Positions 16,252-27,115 are shown, numbered from the stretch's first letter. The stretch: 45,967 bases of DNA from Synechococcaceae cyanobacterium SM2_3_2 (GCA_012031565.1 JAAUUM010000009.1:1-45967), one strand, 5' to 3'. Translations and numbers: made by a program. The notes: generated from the sequence alone by a model not told the origin.

Positions 16252-18081
16252 TTACTCCGGCTGGATGTCCACCGTCAGCTCGTCCAAATTCCACAATGCG
16301 CCCAAGATAGGCCGGGGATCCACGCCCTCCACCCGATCCCGCACGGCGGTCAAAACCAGCGGATTAAAGGTGCCGATCAGGGGGAGTTGCTCTTGGGCAA
16401 TGATCTGGTAGCGGTCATACAGCCGCTTGCGGCTCTCAAAATCTAACTCGCGGGTGCCCTGAGCAAAGATGCTGTCGATCTCCTGCTCCCACTCCGTCAC
16501 CTCCACCCCCTCTGCCTCACTGCCGGGTTGGGATCCCAGATTCCAAAGGTGCAGACGGCCACTGCTGCGCCAGATGTTGGCCCCATTATTTGGCTCCACC
16601 CCCCCACCGCCAAAGCTGAGCAAGATCGCCTCCCATTCACGAGAGTTGATCCGCTCGATCAAGGTGTTAAAGGCAATGGGGTTGAAGTCCACCGTGATGC
16701 CAATCGCCGCCAGATCCGCCTGGATCCGGGATCCCGTCGCCTCTCGCTCATTGTTGCCCGCATTGGTCTGAAGGGTAAAACGCACCCGATTGCCCGCCTC
16801 ATCCCGTAAGAAACCATCCTCTCCATACTCAAATCCTGCCTCTAGCAGTAAAGACCGGGCCAACTCAGGATCGTAGTCATACCGAGGTGCCCCTTCTTCT
16901 GGGCTGAGATGAAATGGACTGGCGGGAGAAATGGTGTAGTGTTGCACCTGTCCCAACCCCTGCAAGACCCCATCCACCAAGCCCTGCCGGTCAAGGGCAT
17001 GAGCCACCGCCTGCCGAAACCGCAGATCTCGAAACCACCGGGAGCGTACCGGATCCACAAACGGCTGGCCAGACTCTGGCTGAGTGGCGATGGATTGGTT
17101 AAAGGCCAAAAAATTGTTGTTGAGAGTAGCTCCCAAATTGTAAATCGTGAATTGATCCCGCTCTTCTTCCTGTTTGAGCAGGCGAAAGTCACTGCCCCGC
17201 ACGTTATAGCTATCCAACTCACGGGAGCGAAATTGCAGAAATTCGGTGTCCTGAGAGTCCACCAATCGAATCACCAAATTCGGGATCCGGGGCGATGGGG
17301 CCAAGCTGGGATCCTGGTTTTTCCAGTAGTAAGGGTTGGCCTGGTAGATCACCCGTTGATTGGGGGTGTACTCGGTGATGACATAGGGGCCGCTGCTGAT
17401 GATCTGCTCCACGGGGGTTTGGATATCCCAGGTGCGTAAAAAGGCAGGATTGCCCTCGGCATCGACATCGTCGATGGCAGGCTTGAGGATATGGCGCGGC
17501 ATGATCGGGGATCCCGCCTGGATTAAAAAGGGGGCGAACGGTTCGGGCAGCACAAACTCAATGCGTCGCTGATCTAGAGCCCGCACTTGGGGCAGGGATC
17601 CCTCTTCTCCAATCCGCTGCACATCTCGGCTGGAGGTGGGGATGGCCTCATTGAAGATGATGTCATTGAAGGTGAAATCCACATCTGCCGCCGTCAAAGG
17701 CTCCCCATCCGACCAGCGCAACCCTTGCCGCAGCCTGAATACATAGGTCAGCCCATCCTCAGACTCTTCCCACCCCTCCGCCAAGTCCGGCATCGAGAGC
17801 AGGGTATCGGGATCGGTGGTGGTCAATCCCCCCATCGTGTAGGCCAACACATCGCGCGTAGCACTATCGGTAGACAAATAATAGTTAAAGCTGCTGGGAT
17901 CCGAGATTTGGCCAAACACCAGCCGATCGGTACGCACCGCCGCCACACTACACCCGCTCAACAGGCCCCAACACAGGCACACAGCCCAAACAAAACCTAG
18001 CCATCGGCAGGCGTTGGCACCTCTGGGGTTGCTGATCACAGTGCTGATCATGGGGGTGCTGATCATGGGGATCCCTCGCAA
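16252..18081 (-). CDS. Family 5 (peptide/oligopeptide-type) ABC transporter substrate-binding lipoprotein
   Basis: Lipobox CLCWGLLSGC; DPDTLLSMPDLAEGWEESEDGLTYVFRLRQGLRWSDGEPLTAADVDFTFN is typical of SBP family 5. Confidence 0.92.
   Translation of the reverse strand: MRGIPMISTPMISTVISNPRGANACRWLGFVWAVCLCWGLLSGCSVAAVRTDRLVFGQISDPSSFNYYLSTDSATRDVLAYTMGGLTTTDPDTLLSMPDLAEGWEESEDGLTYVFRLRQGLRWSDGEPLTAADVDFTFNDIIFNEAIPTSSRDVQRIGEEGSLPQVRALDQRRIEFVLPEPFAPFLIQAGSPIMPRHILKPAIDDVDAEGNPAFLRTWDIQTPVEQIISSGPYVITEYTPNQRVIYQANPYYWKNQDPSLAPSPRIPNLVIRLVDSQDTEFLQFRSRELDSYNVRGSDFRLLKQEEERDQFTIYNLGATLNNNFLAFNQSIATQPESGQPFVDPVRSRWFRDLRFRQAVAHALDRQGLVDGVLQGLGQVQHYTISPASPFHLSPEEGAPRYDYDPELARSLLLEAGFEYGEDGFLRDEAGNRVRFTLQTNAGNNEREATGSRIQADLAAIGITVDFNPIAFNTLIERINSREWEAILLSFGGGGVEPNNGANIWRSSGRLHLWNLGSQPGSEAEGVEVTEWEQEIDSIFAQGTRELDFESRKRLYDRYQIIAQEQLPLIGTFNPLVLTAVRDRVEGVDPRPILGALWNLDELTVDIQPE
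18041..18070. repeat. 15-bp tandem duplication inside the SBP signal region (gtgctgatcatgggg x2)
   Basis: Two perfect copies, preceded by a partial one; gives MISTPMISTVIS at the protein N-terminus. Confidence 0.9.
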
Positions 18082-18378
18082 AATCTGAGCAGTCTATCCA
18101 AGTTGTCTTAGCCCAGTTGTAGCAGTAGCTGGACTAGCCCAAAGGCCACAGCAGCACAATTCCTCTGGGATCCCCCAGTTTGACCCCCAGCCATGATGGT
18201 GGAGCCTGGGCAGAACAGTGGGGGTGGAGAGAACGACAATGACAGGGATCCCGGTTCAACCTAGCTAACCAAAACTTAGGGAACCATTAAAGAGCCCTTA
18301 ACCCGAGAGTTTGATCAGAGATGGTAGCGTTCGTGCAACTGGCAAAAGCAATACTCAATTTCTTCTAATTCTCTAAAT

Positions 18379-19491
18379 TTGTCTCAAAAAGCTCTTCAAA
18401 AGGAAGGCATTACGATGGCCATTCACACCCTTTTTGGCAGACGGCAGTCTTTGATGGCTGCGGCAATGTTGGTTTCTGGTCTTGTCAGCTTTGGGTCTTC
18501 GCCTCTGAATTCTTTGGCCCCAGCCCATGCTCAGCAATCCGAGAGCATCACAGTCTACACTGCCCTCGAAGACGATCAATTGGCGGTCTATCTGCCCCTG
18601 TTCGAGGAAGCTTATCCTGACATCGAAGTCAATGTGGTACGGGACTCCACCGGCATCATGACCGCCCGCCTGATGGCCGAGCAAGATAATCCTCAAGCGG
18701 ATGTGGTGTGGGGTCTGGCCGCCACTAGCCTTTTGGTGGCTGACGAAGCAGGGATGCTGGAACCCTATGCCCCAGAAGGATTGGAACGGATTGTTCCCCA
18801 ATTCCGGGATAGCAACGATCCCCCGTCTTGGGTGGGCATTGACACTTACTTCTCAGCCTTTTGTGCCAATACCGTTGAGCTGGAGCGCCAAGGCTTGCCC
18901 GTGCCCACCTCTTGGGCTGATCTGACGGATCCCGTTTATGCCGGACAAATTGTCATGCCCAACCCCGCCTCCAGTGGCACGGGTTTTCTCTCGGTGGCGG
19001 CCCTATTGCAAATGATGGGGGAAGAAGAGGGCTGGGAGTATCTGGAAGCCCTGCATGAAAACATAGCCCAATATATGCACTCGGGATCCCGGCCTTGCCG
19101 AGCTGCTGGGGCCGGTGAATATGCCATTGGCATCTCGTTTGACTATCGAGCAGTCTCTCAAAAAAATGATGGTGAGCCGATTGAGCCTGTTTTCCCGGCT
19201 GAGGGATCCGGCTGGGAAGTGGAGGCCAACGCACTAATCGCCAAATCTGAGATCAAAGATGCTGCCCGCACCTTTTTGGACTGGGCCATCTCCGATGAGA
19301 TCATGGTGGAGTATGCCAAGAGCTACCCGGTGACAGCAGCCCCCACCGATGTGCCCATTCCTGAGGGCTATCCTGCCGATCCCGTCGCTCAACTGTCGGA
19401 GTCCAACGACCTGACCTGGGCAGCGGTCAACCGTGAGCGCATCCTGGAAGAGTGGACTGAGCGCTTTGACGGCAAGTCCGAACCTCGCTAA
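18379..19491 (+). CDS. ABC transporter substrate-binding protein, 2-aminoethylphosphonate- or Fe3+-type
   Basis: Signal peptide then [80 protein letters not shown]. Likely start MAIHTLF near 18415. Confidence 0.85.
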   Translation: MSQKALQKEGITMAIHTLFGRRQSLMAAAMLVSGLVSFGSSPLNSLAPAHAQQSESITVYTALEDDQLAVYLPLFEEAYPDIEVNVVRDSTGIMTARLMAEQDNPQADVVWGLAATSLLVADEAGMLEPYAPEGLERIVPQFRDSNDPPSWVGIDTYFSAFCANTVELERQGLPVPTSWADLTDPVYAGQIVMPNPASSGTGFLSVAALLQMMGEEEGWEYLEALHENIAQYMHSGSRPCRAAGAGEYAIGISFDYRAVSQKNDGEPIEPVFPAEGSGWEVEANALIAKSEIKDAARTFLDWAISDEIMVEYAKSYPVTAAPTDVPIPEGYPADPVAQLSESNDLTWAAVNRERILEEWTERFDGKSEPR

Positions 19492-19514
19492 GCCCACCTC
19501 AGGTTCTTCCTCTT

Positions 19515-20633
19515 ATGGCCCGCGAGCTGCTGCAACCTCAATCCTCTGCCCCAGCCTCTGGTGCTGAAACGGCTGTGATCCAGGATCCCTATCTGTCTAT
19601 CCGGCAGGTGAGCAAATCCTTTGGTTCGTTTGTTGCTCTTGAGGGCATCGATCTAGAGGTGAACCCAGGGGAGTTCATTTGTCTGCTGGGGCCTTCGGGC
19701 TGTGGCAAGACGACACTGTTGCGGATCATCGCGGGCCTGGAGACCCCTGATAGCGGCCAGATTTGGCAGGATGGCCGAGATATCACCCCGCTGCCCCCCT
19801 CTCGGCGGGATTTTGGCATTGTGTTTCAGTCCTACGCGCTATTTCCCAACCTGACTGCTGAGCAGAATGTGGCCTATGGTCTGGTGAATGCCGGGATCCC
19901 TAAGCCCGAACGGCAGCGACGGGTGGCGGAGTTGTTGGAGTTGGTGGGGCTGACGGGCATAGGGGGCAACTATCCGGCCCAACTGTCGGGAGGACAGCAG
20001 CAGCGCATCGCTTTGGCTCGGGCTTTGGCCCTCAGTCCCGGCTTATTGCTCTTGGATGAGCCTCTGTCGGCCTTGGATGCCCAGGTGCGGGGATCCCTGC
20101 GCTCAGAGATCACCCAATTGCAAAAATGCTTGGGGGTCACCACCGTCATGGTCACCCACGACCAGATTGAAGCCCTGACGATGGCCGATCGGGTGGTGGT
20201 GATGGCCAAGGGATCCATCGCCCAGGTGGGATCCCCGCTGTCCATTTATCGAGATCCCGCCAATCCCTTTGTGGCCCAGTTCATCGGATCCATGAACTTT
20301 TTGCCAGCTGAGGTAACGGGATCCCAGCGAGTGCTGTGTGGTGGGGTGGAGCTGATGGTGAATTCACTGCTAGAGACGCTACGGCCAGGACAGTCTGTGC
20401 AGGTGGCGATCCGACCGGAGGATATTCGGCTGAGAGAGCAGCCCGGTGCCAATACCTTAACGATGCAGCTCCAGCAGCAGGAGTTTCTCGGATCCTTTTG
20501 TCGGCTGCATCTGCTGAGTGAAGCAGGGATCCCGGTGTTGGTGGATATCCCGCCGGAGCAGTGGGGACAGATCCCAGACGGACAACATTGGATCCAATTG
20601 CCCGCCGAGCGGATCCAGGTTTTTGAGTGCTAG
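19515..20633 (+). CDS. ABC transporter ATP-binding protein
   Basis: GPSGCGKTTLLRIIAGL, LSGGQQQRIALARALAL, LLLLDEPLSALDAQVR; C-terminal TOBE-like region. Confidence 0.93.
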   Translation: MARELLQPQSSAPASGAETAVIQDPYLSIRQVSKSFGSFVALEGIDLEVNPGEFICLLGPSGCGKTTLLRIIAGLETPDSGQIWQDGRDITPLPPSRRDFGIVFQSYALFPNLTAEQNVAYGLVNAGIPKPERQRRVAELLELVGLTGIGGNYPAQLSGGQQQRIALARALALSPGLLLLDEPLSALDAQVRGSLRSEITQLQKCLGVTTVMVTHDQIEALTMADRVVVMAKGSIAQVGSPLSIYRDPANPFVAQFIGSMNFLPAEVTGSQRVLCGGVELMVNSLLETLRPGQSVQVAIRPEDIRLREQPGANTLTMQLQQQEFLGSFCRLHLLSEAGIPVLVDIPPEQWGQIPDGQHWIQLPAERIQVFEC

Positions 20634-20639
20634 ACATCT

Positions 20640-20987
20640 TTATGATCTGTCGACATCAGGCTGTGGGGGATGCTGGTTGCGAATCAGATAACGCAATTCA
20701 TCTAAGAGAACATCAAAGCGTTGATCTTGTTCTACCTGTCGGTGCCTGATCTGTTCCATTTCCGCTTCGTGCTGATCCATCCGTTCCCACGATTGCCGCA
20801 TCATGTCAGAGAGCAGCCCAATCTGAGCCTGAGTACCCAACTGAGCGAGCTGCAACTTTTTTTGATTATTTTGAAACTGCCTTTGATTTTCTTTAATTTC
20901 TCCTAGTCCCTGAGTACTCGCTTCTGAAACTCGTTCAATGGCAGAAGCAAGTCGGGCAAAGTTGTCATTTAAGTCCTCATTGGTCAT
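20640..20987 (-). CDS. Small coiled-coil hypothetical protein inside the ABC transporter cluster
   Basis: 115 aa, no family recognised; opposite strand to flanking genes; [38 protein letters not shown] is coiled-coil-like. Confidence 0.6.
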   Translation of the reverse strand: MTNEDLNDNFARLASAIERVSEASTQGLGEIKENQRQFQNNQKKLQLAQLGTQAQIGLLSDMMRQSWERMDQHEAEMEQIRHRQVEQDQRFDVLLDELRYLIRNQHPPQPDVDRS

Positions 20988-21027
20988 TCCTTGTCTCTCA
21001 CAAAACTGTGGATCTGGAGCCTATACT

Positions 21028-22811
21028 ATGACTTCCCAACCCCGGCTTCAACCAGACCAAACTTCCTCTGCGGATACCAAGGGATCCCTGGATAGCCCCC
21101 CAAAAACCCTCGTCACTGGCGAGGATTGGATGGCGCGGGGCTTAGTGCTGCTGATCGCCCTCTGGCTACTGGTGTCGGTGGCACTGCCGCTCTATCAAAT
21201 CCTCAGCCGCAGCTTTGTAGACAACGCGGGAGCCTGGGTGGGATGGGCCAACTATCAGCGCTATTTCGGCACCCCTCGACTGGCGGATTCCTTTAGCCAC
21301 AGTCTCTATGTTTCCATCGTCAGCACCTTGATCTCGGTGGGATTGGCCTTTGGCTACGCCTATGGTCTGACCCGCACTTGTATGCCCGCCAAGGGGATCT
21401 TTCGCCTCTTGGCCCTAATGCCCCTCTACTTGCCCTCACTGGCCCATGCCATCGGGCTGATCTATCTATTTGGCAATCAAGGGGTGGTGACAACAGGGTT
21501 CTTTGGGCTGTTGCCCCGGATGCCGATCGGTCTGTATGGCCCCACTGGGATCATTTTGGGGGAGAGCATCTACTGCTTCCCACAGGCGGTGTTGATCTTG
21601 ACCACAGCCTTGCTACTGGCGGATGGGCGCTTGTTTGAGGCCAGTGTGGCGCTGCGGGCTCCCGCTTGGCGTACCTTCTGGACGGTGACGCTGCCGGGGA
21701 TCAAATTTGGTCTGGTCAGCGCTCTTTTTGTCTGTTTCACCCTAGTCTTTACCGACTTTGGCGTCCCAAAAGTGGTGGGGGGCAACTATAACGTCTTGGC
21801 CACAGATATCTATCGCCAGGTGATTGGCCAGCAAAACTTCACGATGGGTGCCACCATCAGTGTGCTGATGCTGATCCCGACGGTGATCGCGTTTATCATC
21901 GACCGGATCGTACAGCGGCAACAGGTGGCAATGGTGGGATCTCGGATCGTGCCCTACCAGCCCCGGCCTCATGCGTGGGTCGATCGCCTCTTTTTGGCAT
22001 TTTGCACCCTGATCGCCTTCTTGGTGGTGACGGTGCTGCTGACGTTGGCCATTGCCTCACTGATCGATGTCTGGCCCTATCAACTGGGCTTGAGTTTGCG
22101 TCACTGGGATCTCAATCAAGCGGCGGGGGGTGGATACCAGGCGTTTTGGAATAGCCTACGCATGTCGTTTTACTCCGCCATTGTGGGCACAGGACTGGTC
22201 TTTAGCAGTGCTTATGTCATTGAAAAATGTCGGCCTTGGCCTCGTTTGCGCCAGTTGGCTTATTTTGCCTCGACGCTGCCGGTGGCGCTGCCTGGATTGG
22301 TGTTGGGGCTGGCCTACATCTTCTTTTTCAACGCTCCCGTGTGGCGGTTGTGGGGGCTAGAGATGGCCAATCCCTTTCACGGCCTCTACAACACCATGGC
22401 TCTATTGGTGATCTGCAATGTCATCCACTTCTATACCGTCAGTTTTTTGACCGCAACAACCACATTGCGACAGTTGGATCCCGAGTTTGAGTCGGTGGCC
22501 ACTTCGATGGGGGTGCCCTTTTACCGGACGTTTTATCAAGTGACGACGCCGTTGTGTCTGCCTGCCCTATTGCAAATCGGCTTTTATCTCTTCGTCATGT
22601 CGATGGTGACGGTGTCGGCGGTGATATTTTTGTATCCCCGCAGCTGCGGCTGGCGTCGGTGGCGGTGGTGAATATGGATGATGCCGGCAATACAGCGTCT
22701 GCGGCGGCGATGTCGACCTTGATTGTGCTGGCTAGCTTGGCGGTGCAGATCTTATATGGAGCTGCCACCCGAGGGATCCAACGGCGTACCCAGGCTTGGA
22801 AACAACGATAG
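21028..22811 (+). pseudogene. Two-domain ABC transporter permease with apparent 1-nt deletion near 22630
   Basis: ORF 20938..22671 (likely start MTSQPRLQ at 21028) ends [19 protein letters not shown]; frame at 22554..22811 continues the expected sequence [42 protein letters not shown]. Confidence 0.8.
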
Positions 22812-22889
22812 TTTTCAAATGCTAGTTCTCAGCAGACAGGCGAGCTGAGCAGAATAACTCTTACCTCCGTATTTTCTCTTAGGGGATTT

Positions 22890-23612
22890 CTATCCCAGTT
22901 GAAGCAGCACTTGGTCTTTTCCATCCTGCTCTTGTAAGTGCACTCGGATGGAGTCCTGAGGCTGGGTTTCTAGCCGCAACCCCACATAGTCGGGCTGAAT
23001 GGGAAACTCCCGGTGGCCCCGATCCACCAAGACCGCCAGCCGCACTAGGCGGGGACGACCAAAGTGAAACAGCGCATCCATCGCCGCCCGGATCGTCCGC
23101 CCCCGAAAGATCACATCATCCACCAACACCACGGGCCGGTCGGTCAAATCGCAGGGCATGGTGCTGCGGTCAGGGGTGCGTAAACCGCGCTGGCGCAGGT
23201 CATCTCGAAAGAAGGTGATATCCAGGGATCCCACCCCCGGCGAAATGCCCGTGAGTTGTAGCAGCTGTTGCCCCAGTCGATGGGCCAAGGGCACCCCCCG
23301 CGTTCGGATCCCGATCAACACCACAGCAGCAATATCGGCATGATCAGATTGCATCTGCTCGGCCAGATCCCAGATCGCCTGCTGAATCTCAGGGGATCCC
23401 ATCAGTTGGACGCTAGATCCTGGCTGGGGGTTGGATCCAGTTACTAGGCCAGATTCGGTGATGGATTCAGATTCGGTGATGGAGTTAGACATGGCGGGTT
23501 CAATCGCATGAGGAGGATGCAGAGACTTGTCTTGATCGTCAGGTTGTGTCGTACCCTGATCCATCCAGTTACACCAGATAGCCGCAGCACGAATGGACGC
23601 ATTGTATTGCAC
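22890..23612 (-). CDS. pyrR: PyrR-type uracil phosphoribosyltransferase/regulator with N-terminal extension
   Basis: PRTase motif RPVVLVDDVIFRGRTIRAAMDAL; AVVLIGIRTRGVPLAHRLGQQL; C-terminal RLAVLVDRGHREFPIQPDYVG. Start uncertain. Confidence 0.9.
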   Translation of the reverse strand: MQYNASIRAAAIWCNWMDQGTTQPDDQDKSLHPPHAIEPAMSNSITESESITESGLVTGSNPQPGSSVQLMGSPEIQQAIWDLAEQMQSDHADIAAVVLIGIRTRGVPLAHRLGQQLLQLTGISPGVGSLDITFFRDDLRQRGLRTPDRSTMPCDLTDRPVVLVDDVIFRGRTIRAAMDALFHFGRPRLVRLAVLVDRGHREFPIQPDYVGLRLETQPQDSIRVHLQEQDGKDQVLLQLG

Positions 23613-23712
23613 TCTATTGAGTTCTCACCAGAACCGCAGATGACACTGAGATCGAGAGCAAGATCACCAGCGCCCGCAAAAGGTGAAGTCTTGCCCCCAG
23701 CGGCGGCACATC

Positions 23713-23754
23713 CTTTAGTGCCCAGCCTTTAGTGCCCAGCCTTTAGTGCCCAGC
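23713..23754. repeat. 14-bp tandem triplication (ctttagtgcccagc x3)
   Basis: Three perfect adjacent copies. Confidence 0.97.
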
Positions 23755-23984
23755 TTGTATTCCCAGGTTTTATCCCCCTGATACTCCTTGGCTAAGATCT
23801 CCCTACCATTGGGTAGTTGGGCAAGGGGCGTAAGCCATTGGTTTCTAGTTAGTCGATTGATGCTGCAGGGCACTAGATTCTTGCTTACCGGAGGTCTGCA
23901 AGGCTACAGACAGTGGGATCCTTACCCGAGTGTATTTTCTGATACTTCGATCCGATTGGGAATCAATCACAGTAGTTTGGGATC

Positions 23985-26728
23985 ATGTTTCGCCGCAGGT
24001 CTGTTTTGATTTTTCAGCCCTCTCGCCCGCACGAGATCTTAGATACGGGGAAAAAACCTGCTGATTCTATGGCTGACTTTTGGTCTCCTCGGCTTCTCTA
24101 TCGAGGGCGTCCGGTGGCGGGTCGCTCCCAGGCCATTTTGCACACCCTGTTCGAGAGCGTCAACGAAGGTCTGTTCATTCTGGATACCACCCCCCAGGGT
24201 TTTATCTTCAAAGCCTGTAACCCAGCCTTTGCCCAATGGATGGGATTGGCTCCCCAAGCCCTCAACAACGTGGATCCCAGGGAAGCTCTGCCCATTGATA
24301 TTGCCGGAGCCTTTTATGACAATGGCCACCAGTGCTTGAGCCAAAAAGTATCGGTTCGCTTTCAGGCCACCATCCACAGCCGCAGCCTGATCGTGACCCT
24401 ATCGCCGGTGTTAGAGGAAGATGCTCCGGTGCAGCAGATGGTGGGAGCGTGCCAAGACATCACCGATTTGAAAGTGGCGGAAGCCATGCTCCAGCGCAGC
24501 CAATTGCGCCTGCAACGGCAAAATCAAACCCTGATGCAGTTGGCCCACAATCAAGCCTTGGCCTCAGGCAATCTCAATGAGGCGCTCCATCAGATCACCG
24601 AAGCCGCTGCTGAGATCATTGAGGTGGAGCGGGTGGGAGTCTGGCTGTATAACCCCGAACGGACAAAGTTGGTTTGTATCGATCTCTATGATCGGAGCCT
24701 ACAAGCCCACCGCGAAGCCAAGCCGCTCGATGTGCAGGTTTACCCGGCCTATTTTGAGGCTCTGCAAAATGAACGGGCCATTGCCGCTGCCGATGTGCTG
24801 ACGGATCCCCGCACCCATGAGTTGGGCAAATCCTATTTACTAGGATCTGAAATCCGGGCTTTGTTGGACGCACCGGTGCGGTTGGGGGGGCGCGTGGTGG
24901 GGGTGATCTGCCATGAGCACACTGGGGGATCCCGAGCCTGGGTCGGAGAAGAGCTGGCCTTTGCGGGATCGGTGGCGGATTTGGTCACGTTGGCCCTAGA
25001 AGCCTCCGAGCGGCAGCAGGCGGAGCAAGCTCTGCGGCGGGCGGAAGAACGCTATCGGATTTTCTTTGAGGAGGCCATCGAAGGCATCTTCTTTACCACC
25101 GCCACGGGTCAGTGTGTATCAGCGAACCCTATGCTGGCCAAAATCTTGGGTTACGAGTCACCAGGGGAGTTGATTGAACATCTCACCGATGTCTCTCGTC
25201 AGCTCTACGTGGATCCCCAGCGACGGCAGGAGTTTCTCCGCCAAATTGACGAAAATGGGGCTGTCTGGGGCTTTGAGTCAGCGGTGTACTGTAAAGATGG
25301 CAGCACCACCTGGATCAGTGAGAACACACGGGCGGTGAGGGATAGCAACGGCATTCTGATGGGCTATGAAGGTACGGTCGAAAACATTACTGCCCGCAGA
25401 CGGGATCAGGCCATCATCGAATACATGGCCTATTTTGACAGTTTGACCGGGTTGGCCAACCGAGAACGATTTGATCAAGATCTGGAGGAAGCGTGCTCCA
25501 GGCGCAAGGCCAAGATCTGATGGTGGCAGTTTTGTTTATTGACCTGGATCGGTTCAAACAGATCAACGATACCCTCGGCCATCAGGTGGGAGATGAGCTG
25601 CTCAAACTAGCGGCTGAACGGCTCAAACTGTGTGTACGAGAAGATGATCGGGTGGCCCGTTGGGGGGGCGACGAGTTTACGATTCTGCTGCCACGGATCC
25701 TGCAAGACACTGAGGTGATCAAGGTTGCCCACCGGATCCAGGCAAGTTTTGACCAGCCGATCATGGTGGGATCCCATAGCTTGCATATCACCTGTAGCAT
25801 TGGCGTTGCGCTTTTCCCTCGGGATGGTCTGGATGCCGCAGCCCTTTTGCAAGCCGCTGATACCGCCCTCTACCAAGTTAAAGAGTCTGGTCGCAATGGC
25901 TACAGCTTGTTCCGACCTGAGATGAATACGGTGGCGCTGAACCGGTTGCGGATTGAGACGGATCTACGGGAGGCGATTCAGGCTCATCAATTCCAGCTCT
26001 ACTATCAGCCCCAAGTGGACTGCCGAACTGGTGAACTGTTGGCCATGGAAGCTCTGTTGCGCTGGCATCATCCCAGCCTGGGCCTGTGTTCGCCCTTGGC
26101 CTTTATTCCGGTGGCTGAGGATAGCGGATTGATCGTCCCCATCGGTCACTGGGTGCTTCAGACCGCCTGTCAACACTGTCGATCCTGGCAGCAACAGGGC
26201 TTTCCCGATCTCAAGGTGGCGGTCAACCTATCGGTGAGTCAGTTTCGAGAGGCCAATTTGGTGGAGATGATCAAGGAGGTTTTACAGATCACGGGGCTGG
26301 ATCCCGCTGCTCTCAAATTGGAGATCACCGAGAGTGTGGCCATGAACCATGTGGAGATGGTGCTAAATGTGCTGCAACAGCTGCGGGACATTGGCATCCA
26401 AATCGCCATTGATGATTTTGGGGTGGGCTACTCCTCGCTCAATTATTTGAAGCAATTCCCCATCGACGCCCTCAAGATCGATATGTCGTTTGTCTCAGGG
26501 ATCCCGGATAGTAAAAGCGATGTGGCGGTGGTGCGAGCGATCATCAATTTGGGCCGTAGCCTCGAAATGCGGGTGATCGCGGAAGGGGTGGAAACCGCTG
26601 AGCAAGCGCAGGTGTTGCGAGACCTAGACTGTGATGAGATGCAGGGCTACTGGTTTAGCCGACCGTTGCCCTCCGATCAGGTTTTGGCCTATTTGCTCAA
26701 TCCCACCCATCCCGCTATTGCCAGCTGA
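23985..26728 (+). pseudogene. PAS-GAF-PAS-GGDEF-EAL protein split by apparent 1-nt frameshift near 25494
   Basis: ORF 23985..25520 ends DSLTGLANRERFDQDLEEACSRRKAKI*; ORF 25493..26728 resumes LLQAQGQDLMVAVLFIDLDRFKQINDTLGH with RWGGDEF and MEALLRW (EAL). The second ORF has a possible GTG start at 25493. Confidence 0.85.
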
Positions 26729-26778
26729 CCAGCCTGGGGTGGGATCCCTGCCTACGGCGGATCCGATGAACCAGTGCA

Positions 26779-26828
26779 GTTTATCTAGGGCGGTTTATCT
26801 AGGGCGGTTTATCTGGGGCGGTTTATCT
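26779..26828. repeat. 14-bp tandem array (gtttatctagggcg), about 3.6 copies
   Basis: Copies at 26779, 26793, 26807 and a partial one at 26821. Confidence 0.95.
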
Positions 26829-26917
26829 TGAGAGGGGTCAAGAATGTTCGGCCTTTGCGGGTCTAAGTCCTCAAAATGGCCGGTCTTTTTTAATCGGGAG
26901 CTTCCGGGATAAGCCCA

Positions 26918-27106
26918 ATGGGTGGACTGTTTTACTTTGGGGCGGCTCTGTTGCCGATCATCACGGTGTTGCTGCTTTTGGTGGTGGCTCGTCGTCCTGC
27001 CGATCAGGCGATGCCGGTGGCTCTGGTGGTTACCATCTCGATCAGCGTGGTCATTTTTAATTTTGCTCTCTCAGTAGTTTTGAAAGTTTTGAAGCCGGGA
27101 TGTTAG
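26918..27106 (+). CDS. Small two-helix membrane protein
   Basis: 62 aa; MGGLFYFGAALLPIITVLLLLVVARRPADQAMPVALVVTISISVVIFNFALSVVLKVLK has two hydrophobic segments. Confidence 0.5.
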   Translation: MGGLFYFGAALLPIITVLLLLVVARRPADQAMPVALVVTISISVVIFNFALSVVLKVLKPGC

Positions 27107-27115
27107 CTCCGATTA

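Noticed and set aside
22828-22849. CTCAGC/GCTGAG hairpin after the ABC permease
   Set aside because: Only a 6-bp stem with no T-tract; too weak to call as a terminator.
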